DNA of 64,000 nt from contig NZ_JBDJAC010000002.1 of assembly GCF_039652615.1 (NCBI RefSeq), forward strand, positions 62,001 through 126,000. Direction: 5' to 3'. Each line of letters opens with the position of its first letter. The first letter of the stretch is position 1. The stretch comes from Fulvimarina sp039652615. Its GTDB lineage: Bacteria > Pseudomonadota > Alphaproteobacteria > Rhizobiales > Rhizobiaceae. Of this stretch, positions 25,401-34,955 are shown in pieces. The notes beneath the pieces were generated by a model that was not told the origin of the DNA, ran no database searches, and saw only the letters and a program-made list of their open reading frames with translations. A program made the position numbers and the translations under genes.

Positions 25401-26095
25401 AACCTCAGACACGCGGTATCCCCATCGCCGATCTTGCGCAAACGCAGGATGCTCTCCTCGTCCTCGATATCGACGAAGTGATCCTCGAATTCATCGGCCC
25501 GTTCGAAAGCCTTCTTGCCGAGCACGGCGCGCGCCTCCACTTCGAGAGCTACAAGCTGACTGGCAATGCGCGATCGCTTTCGACTGGCGCTGCCTTGAGT
25601 GGCGGCGAACTCGACGGGTTCATGCAGATCCTTTACGCCGAGCAGGCCACCCGCCAGCCCCCGGTAGCCGGAAGCCGCGAGGCACTGGATCGTCTGACCC
25701 CCAGTGCCGATATCGTCTTTCTGACGGCCATGGAGCCGCGCTTCTACGATGAGCGCAGACGCACGCTCGACGCGGCAGGGCTCGCCTATCCGATGATCGC
25801 GACGGAGCGTTCCAAGGGCGGCGTCGTGAGCGAACTTGGCGAACGCTGGCGAGGACCCATCGTCTTCGTCGACGATCTGGTCCCCAATCTGCAAACGGTC
25901 CAGCGCAGCGTTCCGCGCGCCCATCTCGTGCAGCTCATGGCCCATCACGGCTTTCGCCCGCATCTTCCGCCGCTTCCGAAAGGCGTCTATTCCGCGACCG
26001 ATTGGGCCGATGCCGCTGATCACATCGAGGCCATTCTGGGCAAGGCGAGCGGCGCTGCCCAAAACGATGAGATTTCCGTGGACGGCCGGGGATGA
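25397..26095 (+). CDS. HAD-superfamily hydrolase-like protein (DUF2608-like)
   Basis: 232 aa. HAD motif I is present as LVLDIDEVIL (Asp24, Asp26), motif II as VFLTAM, a lysine in ERSKGGVV and motif III as IVFVDDLVPN. All four catalytic elements are there, so phosphatase-like activity is plausible. The substrate is unknown. It overlaps DUF3572 at the start and dinB at the end (both ATGA), indicating tight co-translation. Confidence 0.7.
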   Translation: MKPQTRGIPIADLAQTQDALLVLDIDEVILEFIGPFESLLAEHGARLHFESYKLTGNARSLSTGAALSGGELDGFMQILYAEQATRQPPVAGSREALDRLTPSADIVFLTAMEPRFYDERRRTLDAAGLAYPMIATERSKGGVVSELGERWRGPIVFVDDLVPNLQTVQRSVPRAHLVQLMAHHGFRPHLPPLPKGVYSATDWADAADHIEAILGKASGAAQNDEISVDGRG

Positions 26096-27396
26096 CGCTC
26101 CCCGCCGCCCGGATCAGCATCTGCCGCGATTGCCATACGGTCGGCGATGCCGGTCAAAGACGCTGCTCTGCCTGCGGGAGCCCACGAATCGCCGCCCATC
26201 CTGAGCTCGGCCAGCTCGGTCTCGCGCATCTCGACTGCGATGCCTTCTACGCGAGCATCGAAAAGCGGGACGATCCGAGCCTTGCCAACAAGCCGGTCAT
26301 CGTCGGCGGCAACACGCGCGGCGTCGTGACAACGGCCTGCTATATCGCGCGGATCCGCGGCGTGCGCTCGGCAATGCCCATGTTCAAGGCGCTGAAGCTC
26401 TGCCCGGACGCCGTCGTCGTTCGGCCGAACATGGAAAAATACGCTGGCGTCGGCCGCGAGGTCCGGCAGATGATGCGCGACCTGACGCCCCTCGTGCAGC
26501 CGGTCTCCATCGACGAAGCCTTCATGGACCTGTCCGGCACCGAGCGTCTGCACGGCGAGCCCTCCGCCGTGACCCTCGTCAAGCTCGCCGACCGGGTCGA
26601 GCGGGAAATCGGCGTCAGCGTGTCGATCGGCCTTTCGCACAACAAGTTCCTGGCGAAAATGGCGTCGGACCTCGAAAAGCCGCGCGGGTTTTCCGTCATT
26701 GGCCGGGCCGAGACACGCGATTTCCTGCGCGCACGCCCGATCTCGGCGATCTGGGGCGTGGGCGATGCCATGACCGCGAAACTGAAAGCCGACGGTCTCA
26801 CCATGATTTCGCAGCTGCAGGATATGGAGGACACGGACTTCATCCGGCGCTACGGGGCCATGGGCCTGCGGCTGTCGAAGCTTGCCCACGGGATAGACGA
26901 GCGGCCTGTCGAACCGGAAAGAGAGGCAAAGAGCATCTCGGCCGAGACGACCTTCAACAGCGATCTTTACCGGGCAGACGAACTTCTCCCCTTGCTGCGA
27001 CGCTTGAGCGAAAAAGTGTCGACCCGGCTGAAGGCGTCCGACCTTGCCGCCACCGGCGTTACGCTCAAACTCAAAACCAGCGATTTCAAACTGCGCACAC
27101 GGCAGCGCAAATTGCAGGACCCGACGCGCCTTGCCGACCGCATCTTCGCAGCAGGCCGATCGCTTCTGGAGCACGAACTCGACGGAACGCGCTTTCGGCT
27201 GATCGGTATCGGGTGTTCGGGCTTTGCGCCCGCTTCCTCAGCCGATCCGGACGACCTCGTCGATCCGGGCTTTCAAAAGCGAGCGAAGGCCGAGGCCGCC
27301 CTCGATGCATTGCGCAACCGCTTCGGCCAGAAGGCGATCGAGACCGGCTTCACCTATGGCGCCCCCGCCCCCAAATCCGGCTCCCATCGCAGCTGA
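26092..27396 (+). CDS. dinB: DNA polymerase IV with N-terminal zinc ribbon
   Basis: Y-family translesion polymerase of 434 aa. The polymerase core starts at about residue 42 (LGLAHLDCDAFYASIEK, catalytic Asp48 and Asp50), with YIARIRGVRSAMP and VSIDEAFMDLSG (second catalytic site) and the little-finger domain at about 280-390. Before the core lies a Cys11-x-x-Cys14 ... Cys25-x-x-Cys28 zinc-ribbon-like extension, as in many alphaproteobacterial DinB proteins. The start overlaps the HAD gene. The TGA stop (27394-27396) is the left target duplication of MITE copy C. No SOS box is seen before the operon. Confidence 0.92.
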   Translation: MTLPAARISICRDCHTVGDAGQRRCSACGSPRIAAHPELGQLGLAHLDCDAFYASIEKRDDPSLANKPVIVGGNTRGVVTTACYIARIRGVRSAMPMFKALKLCPDAVVVRPNMEKYAGVGREVRQMMRDLTPLVQPVSIDEAFMDLSGTERLHGEPSAVTLVKLADRVEREIGVSVSIGLSHNKFLAKMASDLEKPRGFSVIGRAETRDFLRARPISAIWGVGDAMTAKLKADGLTMISQLQDMEDTDFIRRYGAMGLRLSKLAHGIDERPVEPEREAKSISAETTFNSDLYRADELLPLLRRLSEKVSTRLKASDLAATGVTLKLKTSDFKLRTRQRKLQDPTRLADRIFAAGRSLLEHELDGTRFRLIGIGCSGFAPASSADPDDLVDPGFQKRAKAEAALDALRNRFGQKAIETGFTYGAPAPKSGSHRS

Positions 27397-27511
27397 TACC
27401 GACGGACACATGAATTGACCGGAAGGTCAATTCTCGTCCGACGAATGGCTCAGGCGCCGCTCGGCCTCCAGACGGCCTTATGAATCCGTTGGTTTCAAAG
27501 GCCTGTCGATA
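27397..27511 (-). mobile_element. MITE-like element, copy C
   Basis: 115-bp relative of copies A, B and D, reverse orientation, more diverged (one end TATCGACAGG instead of TACCGGCGG). It is flanked by TGA (27394-27396, the dinB stop codon) and TAA (27512-27514), an imperfect 3-bp duplication. It lies between convergent dinB and dnaE. Confidence 0.68.
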
Positions 27512-27541
27512 TAATACCAGCGGAAACAGCCGAACGCTGCT

Positions 27542-30500
27542 TCACACAAGCTCGACGTCGACAACCCCTTGCGCCGCCTTGATGGCGCTCGCGATCTGCG
27601 GCGAGACGCGATATTTGTCCGCAAGCCTGATTTCGACCTCGCGTCCGCCATCATCGCGCAGGAGCACGATCGAGACCTCGCTGTCGCCGTTCGGCTGAAG
27701 ATGGCTCTGGAACGCATTGATCGGGTTTTCATCCCGCAGGAAAATGCGAAGCGCCTTTTGCATGCGCACCGCCTCATCCTCGAGCGACTGCACATTGTTC
27801 GCCCGGAAGGAGACGCCCTCGGGGCGCTCCTCAGCCTGCGCCGTCACGATAACCGACGCCCCCGGCTCCATGATGTCCCGGAAGGCGTAGAGCGATTCCG
27901 AAAACAGCACCACCTCGTATTGCGCGCTCGCATCCGACATCTGGATGATGCCGATCTTGCCGCCCGAACGGGTCTTGCGCTCCTGCCGGCTCGTCACCGT
28001 ACCGGCGAGCCGCACGGCGCTCGCCCCGCGCTTCACGGCGGCCACCGCATCGGTGTGAGACTGGACGCGAAGCCGCTTCAGGGTCGCGCGGTATTCATCC
28101 AGCGGATGGGCCGAAAGGTGAAAACCGATCGCCTGAAATTCGCGCAGCAGCTTTTCCGAAGAGGTCCAGAGCGGTGCCGGACCAAGACGCAACGGCTCGG
28201 GCTCGGAGGACAAGGCACCGAAGATATCGGCCTGTCCGGATGCGCGGCTCTCGGCAATGCGCGCGGCATAACCCATCATCCGCTCCACATTGCTCATGAG
28301 CACCGCGCGCTCGTGACCGAAACAGTCGAACGCGCCCGCCGCGATCAGAAATTCGAACGTGCGCTTGTTGATGATCTTCGGATCGATGCGACCGCAGAAA
28401 TCTTCCAGCGATTTGAAAGATTTGTCGCCGCGTTTTTCAACGATGTGGTCGACCGCATGCTCTCCGACGCCCTTGATCGCCGCAAGCGCATAGAAGATCT
28501 TGTTTCCGGACACCTCAAACTTGCGGAATGATGTCTGGATCGACGGCGGGATGACCTCAATCCCGAGCCGGCGGGCATCGAGGCGAAATTCGTTGAGCTT
28601 TTCGGTGTTGCCGGCATCGAGCGTCATCGAGGCGGCCAGGAACTCGGCGGGATAATTCGCCTTCAGATAGGCCGTCTGGTAGGCGACCAGCGCATAGGCC
28701 GCCGCGTGAGACTTGTTGAAGCCGTAATTGGCGAACTTTGCGAGCAGGTCGAAGATCATGTCCGCCTGCTTCTTTTCGACGCCGCGCTCGACCGCGCCAT
28801 CGACGAAGCGAACCCGCTGCTTGTCCATCTCCGCGCGGATCTTCTTGCCCATCGCGCGGCGGAGCATGTCGGCCTCGCCCAGCGAATAGCCGGACAAGAC
28901 CTGGGCAATCTGCATCACCTGCTCCTGATAGATGATGACGCCCTGGGTCTCCTTCAGGATCGGCGCGATCTTGTCGTGGATGAAGTCCGGTTCTTCCTCG
29001 CCATGCTTTCGGGCGTTGTAGGTCGGGATATTCTCCATTGGGCCCGGACGATAAAGCGCCACGAGCGCGATGATATCCTCGAAGACGTCGGGCCGCATGC
29101 CGATCAGCGCCTTGCGCATGCCGACCGATTCCAGCTGGAACACGCCGACCGTCTCGCCGCGCGTGAGCATGTCATAGGTCAACTTGTCATCGAGCGGGAT
29201 CGCCGACAGATCGATCTTCGTCTGTTTGTTGCGCTCAACGAACGACACCGCCGTCTGGAGTGTCGTGAGCGTCTTCAGCCCAAGAAAATCGAATTTGACG
29301 AGCCCGGCCGGCTCGACCCACTTCATGTTGAACTGGGTCACCGGCATGTCCGAGCGCGGGTCTCGATACATCGGGACCAGCTTGTGGAGCGGACGATCGC
29401 CGATGACGATACCCGCCGCGTGGGTCGAGGCGTGGCGATAGAGCCCCTCGAGCTTGAGCGCGATCGAGATCAGCCGATCGACGATCTCCTCCTGCTCGCG
29501 CGCCTCCTTCAGGCGCGGTTCTTCTTCGAGGGCCTGCGCGAGCGTGACCGGATTGGCTGGATTGGCCGGAACCAGCTTGCAGAGCTTGTCCACGTGCCCG
29601 TAGGACATTTCCAGCACACGTCCGACGTCGCGCAGAACCGCGCGCGCCTGCAAGGTTCCGAAGGTAATGATCTGCCCGACCTGCTCGCGGCCGTATTTTT
29701 CCTGAACATAGCGGATCACCTCTTCGCGCCGATCCTGGCAGAAATCGATGTCGAAATCCGGCATCGAGACACGCTCGGGATTGAGGAAGCGTTCGAAAAG
29801 CAGCGAGAACCGCAAGGGATCGAGGTCGGTAATCGTCAGTGCATAGGCGACGAGCGACCCCGCGCCCGAGCCACGGCCCGGCCCGACCGGGATGCCCTGA
29901 TCCTTCGCCCATTTGATGAAGTCGGCAACGATCAGGAAGTAGCCGGGAAACTGCATCCGTTCGATAATCGTCAGCTCGAAGTCGAGGCGTTCCTTGTATT
30001 CTTCGACCGTGTGCCCATCCGCGATGCCGAGCTTCTCGATCCGCTTGTCGAGCCCCTCGAAGGCCTGACGGCGCAGTTCGGCAGCTTCCGCCTTTTCCGC
30101 TTCAGCGGGATCGGCATCGGCCCCGGCAAAGCGCGGCAGGATGGGTCCCCTCACCTTTGGCCGGAAGCTGCAGCGCTTTGCGACCTCGATCGTGTTCTCG
30201 ATCGCCTCGGGCAGATCGGCGAACAGCGCCGCCATCTCCTGCTGGGTCTTCAGGCAGTGATCGCGCGAGAGCCGCCGACGGTCTTCGTGGCTGACCAGAC
30301 GGTTCGATGCGACAGCGAGAAGTGCGTCATGGGCGTCGTAATCATCCGGGCAATAGAAAAAGGGCTCGTTGGTCGCAACGATCGGGAGATCGTGGCCATA
30401 GGCAAGTTCGAGCGTACCGGCCTCGATCCGCCGGCTGTAACCCTCTTGGCGCTGCAACTCGACATAGAGCCGATCACCATAGACCGCTTTCAGCCGCTCG

Positions 30501-30997
30501 AGGCGCGCCTCTGCGACCGGCATGCGATCCGCACCGATTGCAAGGCCGATCGGACCGGAGGGTCCCCCGGTCAGCGCAATGATGCCTTCGGCCAGATCGT
30601 TCAGCCAGGAGGCCTTCACATGGGGACGGGCATTGGCTTCGTGACCGAGATAGGCTTTGGACACGAGCTCGACGAGATTGGCATAGCCGATCTGTGATGC
30701 GGCGATCAGAACCATGGGCGCCGGTGAAAGCGAGGCGCGTTCGCGGTCGTTCTCGCCGTCTTCGAAGTCCACATCCAGCTGGCAGCCGATGATGGGTTGA
30801 AGCCCGGCCTTGGCCGCCTTCTCCGAGAATTCCAGCGCGCCGAAAAGATTGTTCGTGTCGGCGATACCGACAGCGGGTGCCCCGTCACCCACGGCGAACT
30901 TGATGATCTGATCCAGCTTGAGAGCGCCTTCAAGAAGCGAAAACGCGCTGTGGCTGCGCAGATGAATGAATGTCAGGCGGTCCGGGGTCTCGGTCAT
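27542..30997 (-). CDS. dnaE: DNA polymerase III alpha subunit
   Basis: Replicative polymerase subunit, 1151 aa, the DnaE1 type by length and gene neighbours. The PHP domain is N-terminal (FIHLRSHSAFSLLEGALKLD). The catalytic palm contains PDFDIDFCQDRR, a conserved metal-binding Asp pair. The helix-hairpin-helix region (YALAAIKGVGEHAVDHI) and an OB-fold (VRLAGTVTSRQERKTRSGGK) lie towards the C-terminus. Start ATG 30997 follows GGTGAGTG; an adjacent in-frame GTG at 31000 is an alternative. It is the last gene of the long minus-strand cluster. Confidence 0.95.
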   Translation of the reverse strand: MTETPDRLTFIHLRSHSAFSLLEGALKLDQIIKFAVGDGAPAVGIADTNNLFGALEFSEKAAKAGLQPIIGCQLDVDFEDGENDRERASLSPAPMVLIAASQIGYANLVELVSKAYLGHEANARPHVKASWLNDLAEGIIALTGGPSGPIGLAIGADRMPVAEARLERLKAVYGDRLYVELQRQEGYSRRIEAGTLELAYGHDLPIVATNEPFFYCPDDYDAHDALLAVASNRLVSHEDRRRLSRDHCLKTQQEMAALFADLPEAIENTIEVAKRCSFRPKVRGPILPRFAGADADPAEAEKAEAAELRRQAFEGLDKRIEKLGIADGHTVEEYKERLDFELTIIERMQFPGYFLIVADFIKWAKDQGIPVGPGRGSGAGSLVAYALTITDLDPLRFSLLFERFLNPERVSMPDFDIDFCQDRREEVIRYVQEKYGREQVGQIITFGTLQARAVLRDVGRVLEMSYGHVDKLCKLVPANPANPVTLAQALEEEPRLKEAREQEEIVDRLISIALKLEGLYRHASTHAAGIVIGDRPLHKLVPMYRDPRSDMPVTQFNMKWVEPAGLVKFDFLGLKTLTTLQTAVSFVERNKQTKIDLSAIPLDDKLTYDMLTRGETVGVFQLESVGMRKALIGMRPDVFEDIIALVALYRPGPMENIPTYNARKHGEEEPDFIHDKIAPILKETQGVIIYQEQVMQIAQVLSGYSLGEADMLRRAMGKKIRAEMDKQRVRFVDGAVERGVEKKQADMIFDLLAKFANYGFNKSHAAAYALVAYQTAYLKANYPAEFLAASMTLDAGNTEKLNEFRLDARRLGIEVIPPSIQTSFRKFEVSGNKIFYALAAIKGVGEHAVDHIVEKRGDKSFKSLEDFCGRIDPKIINKRTFEFLIAAGAFDCFGHERAVLMSNVERMMGYAARIAESRASGQADIFGALSSEPEPLRLGPAPLWTSSEKLLREFQAIGFHLSAHPLDEYRATLKRLRVQSHTDAVAAVKRGASAVRLAGTVTSRQERKTRSGGKIGIIQMSDASAQYEVVLFSESLYAFRDIMEPGASVIVTAQAEERPEGVSFRANNVQSLEDEAVRMQKALRIFLRDENPINAFQSHLQPNGDSEVSIVLLRDDGGREVEIRLADKYRVSPQIASAIKAAQGVVDVELV

Positions 30998-31193
30998 CAC
31001 TCACCTTCGGTTCTTCATCAGGTCCGGGGAACGGGCACCGATTGCGGTAACATCGCACCCCTTGTCAGATACTTGCGACACGGCTGCGTTTAAACCGGTG
31101 CCGCATCGCGTCCACAGATTTCCGGCCGCTCGATCAATGCCGATCGGGTCGCCGACGGATCATCAAAGCCCCAGTTGACGACGCCCACGGGGA

Positions 31194-31280
31194 TCAAACG
31201 CCCGATGCGATCATCATCAGAGAGCAGACAAAACCGGCAATAGCCAAAAGCGAGGCCAGATCCTTGGTCAATCCGATCAT
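31194..31280 (-). CDS. 28-residue single-membrane-span peptide under an SOS box
   Basis: The frame ATG 31280 to TGA 31194 encodes a peptide beginning MIGLTKDLASLLAIAGF, with a short charged start and one hydrophobic span to the C-terminus. GGGAG lies 7 bp upstream of the ATG. A perfect LexA box and a TTGACA -35 element lie 40-70 bp upstream. In size and layout it recalls SidA of Caulobacter (29 aa, SOS-induced, inner membrane, blocks division), but sequence homology is not claimed. A short membrane toxin is an alternative. Coding status rests on the SD, the span and the promoter. Confidence 0.6.
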   Translation of the reverse strand: MIGLTKDLASLLAIAGFVCSLMMIASGV

Positions 31281-31317
31281 GTTCGTTCTCCCGTTTCCAA
31301 CAGCAATGGGTGTATTT

Positions 31318-31332
31318 GTTCCTGTTTTGTTC
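31318..31332 (-). promoter_or_regulatory. LexA (SOS) box upstream of the 28-aa peptide
   Basis: GTTC-CTGTTTT-GTTC on the plus strand (GAAC-N7-GAAC in the direction of transcription), a perfect match to the alphaproteobacterial LexA consensus. A TTGACA lies immediately upstream in the transcription direction (about 31335-31341), so LexA would cover the promoter spacer. Confidence 0.75.
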
Positions 31333-31442
31333 TTTTTGTCAACGCAAATCGCGCACGATTGCGCGGCGCCCGGAAGGCGCCGCCGCAAGGCTTTGAGGCA
31401 AAAGGGAAATATCGATCAGCGCCGCGAACAGCGGGCGCGGGC

Positions 31443-32126
31443 TCAGACCGTCTTCGCGACGACCTGCCCATTATCGAGGGTCACGATGCGATCCATCCGC
31501 CCGGCGAGTTCGTGATTGTGAGTCGCGATCAGCGACGCCAATCCTGACTCGCGAACGATCTCCGTCAGGGACTGAAACACGTGATCCGACGTCGACGGGT
31601 CGAGATTGCCGGTGGGCTCGTCAGCGAGGAGTACCTGCGGTTCGTTCGCGACGGCCCGGGCGATCGCAACGCGCTGCTGTTCGCCGCCCGACAGTTCTGC
31701 GGGTCGATGATCGGCTCGGGCGGAAATCCGCATATGATCGAGAAGCGTTCTTGCCCGCGCGATGGCGTCGCTACGGGAGCGTCCGAGGATCAGCTGCGGG
31801 ATCATCACGTTCTCCAGCGCCGAAAGCTCGGGCAGGAGATGGTGAAACTGGTAGACGAAGCCGATCGAACGCCGGCGCATCCCCGTGCGCGCCTTGTCCT
31901 CCATCCTCGAACAGTCCCGCGAGCCGACGATCACCTCGCCTTCGTTCGGCTTTTCCAAAAGTCCGGCGATCTGGAGAAGGGTCGATTTACCGGAGCCCGA
32001 CGGCGAAACGAGAGCCACCATCTCACCGGATACGATCTTCAGATCGGCGTTCTTCAGGACGACGAGTTCGTTCTCGCCCTGGACGAAGCTTCGTCCGACA
32101 TTTTTCAGCTCAAGGGCAGAGGTCAT
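31443..32126 (-). CDS. lolD: Lipoprotein-releasing system ATPase LolD
   Basis: 227-aa ABC ATPase with Walker A SPSGSGKST, Q-loop region FVYQFHHLLPELSALEN, signature LSGGEQQRVAIARA and Walker B LLADEPTGNLDP. It powers extraction of lipoproteins from the inner membrane together with the LolC/E-type permease encoded directly upstream (ATGA overlap at 32123-32126). FHHLLPELSALENV is the typical LolD/MacB-group variant. Confidence 0.92.
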   Translation of the reverse strand: MTSALELKNVGRSFVQGENELVVLKNADLKIVSGEMVALVSPSGSGKSTLLQIAGLLEKPNEGEVIVGSRDCSRMEDKARTGMRRRSIGFVYQFHHLLPELSALENVMIPQLILGRSRSDAIARARTLLDHMRISARADHRPAELSGGEQQRVAIARAVANEPQVLLADEPTGNLDPSTSDHVFQSLTEIVRESGLASLIATHNHELAGRMDRIVTLDNGQVVAKTV

Positions 32127-33430
32127 TCGTATCTCAAAGCCTCGACCGGATCGAGCCGCGATGCCTGCCAGGACGGCAGGATCGTTGCGAGGAAGGACAA
32201 GCCGATCGCCATCAGAACGACGAGCACCACTTCGGACACCTGAACTTCGGCCGGAAGCTCGCTCAGGAAGTAGATTTCCGAGTTGAAGAGATCGACACCG
32301 GAAAGCCAGGAGAAGAACTCACGGATGCTCTCGATATTAAGGCAGAAGAGCAGCCCGATGATGAACCCGGCGATCGTTCCTGAAACGCCGATGGAAGCGC
32401 CGGTGATGAAGAAGATGCGCATGATCGAGCCGCGTGTCGCGCCCATGGTCCGCAGGATCGCGATATCGCGCCCCTTGCCCTTCACCAGCATGAAAAGGCC
32501 GGAAATGATGTTGAGGGCGGCGACGAGGACGATGAGCGTGAGAATGATGAACATCACGTTCCGCTCGACCTGAAGCGCGGAAAAGAAGGACTGGTTCTGG
32601 CTTTGCCACGTCACCGAATAGACCGGTCTGTCTGCTGCGGCCTCGATGGCGGGCTGGAGCTTGGCGACATTGTCGGGATCGTCGACGAAAACCTCGACCG
32701 ACTGGGTCTCGCCTTCCGAATTGAAATAGAGCTGCGCTTCGGAAAGCGGCATATAGACATAGGCCGCGTCATATTCGGAAAGCCCGATCTCGAAGATCGC
32801 CTCGACCGGATAGGATTTGACGCGCGGTGTCGTGCCCAGCGGCGTCACGTCGCCATTGGGCGAGATGAGCGTAATCAGGTCGTCGATCCGCAATCCGAGG
32901 CGTTCGGCAAGCCGCGCGCCGATCGCAACCCCGTCTCCATCGTCGAAGTTCTCGATCGAGCCTTGCTTGATGTTGTCGGAGACCGTCTTCAGGTTCCGAA
33001 GCGATGCGCCGGACACACCCTTTACCAGCGCGCCGGACGAGGACGTTCCCATGCCCTGGGCCAGAATCTGCCCCTGCACCAGCGGCATGGAATAGGCCAC
33101 ACCCGGCACCTGATCGATCCGCTTGGCAACCGCGTCGTAATCGGTCAGCGGGCGATCGATCGGCATCACGATGACATGGCCATTGACGCCGAGAATGCGG
33201 GTCAGAAGCTCCGTTCGAAACCCGTTCATCACCGACATGACGATGATGAGCGCGGCAACGCCCAGCATGATCCCGACGAAAGAGAAGCCGGCGATCACCG
33301 AAACGCCCGCCTCGCGCTTGCGCGAGCGCAGATAACGGCCGGCGAGCAGCCATTCGAACCGGGAAAACGGCGAGGCGCCGTCCTTGTCGCTCGTCTTCGT
33401 TTTGGCGTTGTCGGCCGTCGTCGTATTCAA
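32123..33430 (-). CDS. lolC: Lipoprotein-releasing ABC transporter permease (LolC/LolE type)
   Basis: 435 aa with four membrane segments: one near the N-terminus (about 45-70), a large periplasmic domain (about 75-290), then three at the C-terminal FtsX domain (IILTLIVLVAALNIISGLFM onward). FEWLLAGRYLRSRKREAGVS is the family's start region. The gene starts at TTG 33430 overlapping the proS stop, so it is translationally coupled. Alphaproteobacteria usually have a single LolC/E-like (LolF) permease; the symbol lolC is used in the broad sense. Confidence 0.9.
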   Translation of the reverse strand: MNTTTADNAKTKTSDKDGASPFSRFEWLLAGRYLRSRKREAGVSVIAGFSFVGIMLGVAALIIVMSVMNGFRTELLTRILGVNGHVIVMPIDRPLTDYDAVAKRIDQVPGVAYSMPLVQGQILAQGMGTSSSGALVKGVSGASLRNLKTVSDNIKQGSIENFDDGDGVAIGARLAERLGLRIDDLITLISPNGDVTPLGTTPRVKSYPVEAIFEIGLSEYDAAYVYMPLSEAQLYFNSEGETQSVEVFVDDPDNVAKLQPAIEAAADRPVYSVTWQSQNQSFFSALQVERNVMFIILTLIVLVAALNIISGLFMLVKGKGRDIAILRTMGATRGSIMRIFFITGASIGVSGTIAGFIIGLLFCLNIESIREFFSWLSGVDLFNSEIYFLSELPAEVQVSEVVLVVLMAIGLSFLATILPSWQASRLDPVEALRYE

Positions 33431-34749
33431 GCCTTCACCCTGGCGATAACCTGTTCCATCGGAATGCTCTCGCGCGCGCCGCTTGCGCGGTCCTTGACCT
33501 CGGCCTCGCCGCTCTTGGCGCCGCGTGGACCGATAATGACCTGGGTCGGCAGTCCGATCAGATCCATCGTCGCGAATTTGCCGCCCGCCCGGCCTTCCTG
33601 GTCGTCATAAAGGACGTCGATCCCGGCCTGGGTCATCTCTGCATAGAGCTTTTCGCAAGCCGCGTCGCACTCGGCATCGCCCGGCTTCATGTTGATGAGG
33701 CCGACATCGAAGGGCGAGATCGCACGCGGCCAGATGATGCCGGCATCGTCGTGGAACGCTTCGATGGCGGCGGCGACGAGCCGGCTCGGCCCGATGCCGT
33801 AAGAGCCCATATGCACCGGCACATCCTTGCCGTCAGGGCCTGTCACGACCGCGTTCATCGCTTCGGAATATTTCGTTCCGAAATAGAAGATATGGCCGAC
33901 CTCGATGCCGCGGGCGTTGAGCTGGTTCTCCGCCGGAACCGCGTTCCAGGCAGCCTCGTCGTGCATTTCGTCGGTCGCGGCATAGGGCGTCGTCCATTTC
34001 CGGACGATCGAGGCCAGCTGTTCTCCGTCGTCGAAGTCAATCGCTTCGGAGGGGATTTCCATGTCGAGATAATCGCGGTGACAGAACACCTCGCTCTCGC
34101 CGGTCGAGGCCAGGATGATGAATTCATGGCTGAGATTGCCGCCGATCGGCCCGGTGTCGGCGCGCATGGGGATCGCCTGAAGCCCGCAGCGGTCGAAGGT
34201 CCGCAGATAGGACACGAACATCCGGTGATAGGCGACCTGCGCGCTCTCGAGGTCGAGATCGAAGGAATAGGCATCCTTCATCAGGAACTCGCGGCCGCGC
34301 ATCACGCCGAAGCGCGGACGAACCTCGTCCCGGAACTTCCACTGAATGTGGTAGAGATTGAGGGGCAGGCTCTTGTAGGACCGGACATAGGTGCGAAAGA
34401 TGTCGGTCACCACCTCCTCATTGGTCGGCCCGTAGAGGAGATCCCGCTTGTGCCGATCGGTGATGCGGAGCATCTCCTCGCCATAGGCGTCATACCGACC
34501 GGACTCACGCCACAGGTCGGCCGACTGGATCGTCGGCATGAGAAGCTCGTTGGCTCCGGCGCGGTTCTGTTCCTCGCGGATGATGTTGCAAACCTTGTTC
34601 AACACCTTCAGACCCAGCGGCAGGAAGGTATAGAGCCCAGCCGCCTGCTGGCGGATCATTCCCGCGCGCAGCATGAGCTGGTGCGAGATGATCTCTGCTT
34701 CTCTGGGCGTTTCCTTGAGGATCGGCAGGAAATAGCGCGACAATCGCAT
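33427..34749 (-). CDS. proS: Prolyl-tRNA synthetase
   Basis: 440 aa, the short alphaproteobacterial type that lacks the editing insertion of the Escherichia coli enzyme. Class II motifs are visible: motif 2 region FRDEVRPRFGVMRGREFLMKD and motif 3 with GIGPSRLVAAAIE. The anticodon-binding domain (about 345-440) ends the protein (GLPTQVIIGPRGAKSGEAEV). Start ATG 34749 gives the family start MRLSRYFLPILKETPREAE. Confidence 0.95.
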   Translation of the reverse strand: MRLSRYFLPILKETPREAEIISHQLMLRAGMIRQQAAGLYTFLPLGLKVLNKVCNIIREEQNRAGANELLMPTIQSADLWRESGRYDAYGEEMLRITDRHKRDLLYGPTNEEVVTDIFRTYVRSYKSLPLNLYHIQWKFRDEVRPRFGVMRGREFLMKDAYSFDLDLESAQVAYHRMFVSYLRTFDRCGLQAIPMRADTGPIGGNLSHEFIILASTGESEVFCHRDYLDMEIPSEAIDFDDGEQLASIVRKWTTPYAATDEMHDEAAWNAVPAENQLNARGIEVGHIFYFGTKYSEAMNAVVTGPDGKDVPVHMGSYGIGPSRLVAAAIEAFHDDAGIIWPRAISPFDVGLINMKPGDAECDAACEKLYAEMTQAGIDVLYDDQEGRAGGKFATMDLIGLPTQVIIGPRGAKSGEAEVKDRASGARESIPMEQVIARVKA

Positions 34750-34955
34750 ATGATTAAACCGTCAGTTCGGCGGGGTTGAGCCGGAGCTCGTGTCCAGGCA
34801 GATCCGGCGTTTACCGGTTCGCAACCGATATGGGAAGCGCCATTTCCTTGGCAGGGGCCGTGGCGTCATCCCCCAAGCAAATAACACAACATCCATGATT
34901 TAAATACTGCATCGCAAGATGCTTTCACTGCACATCAGAAGTGCAAAACGCCGCG

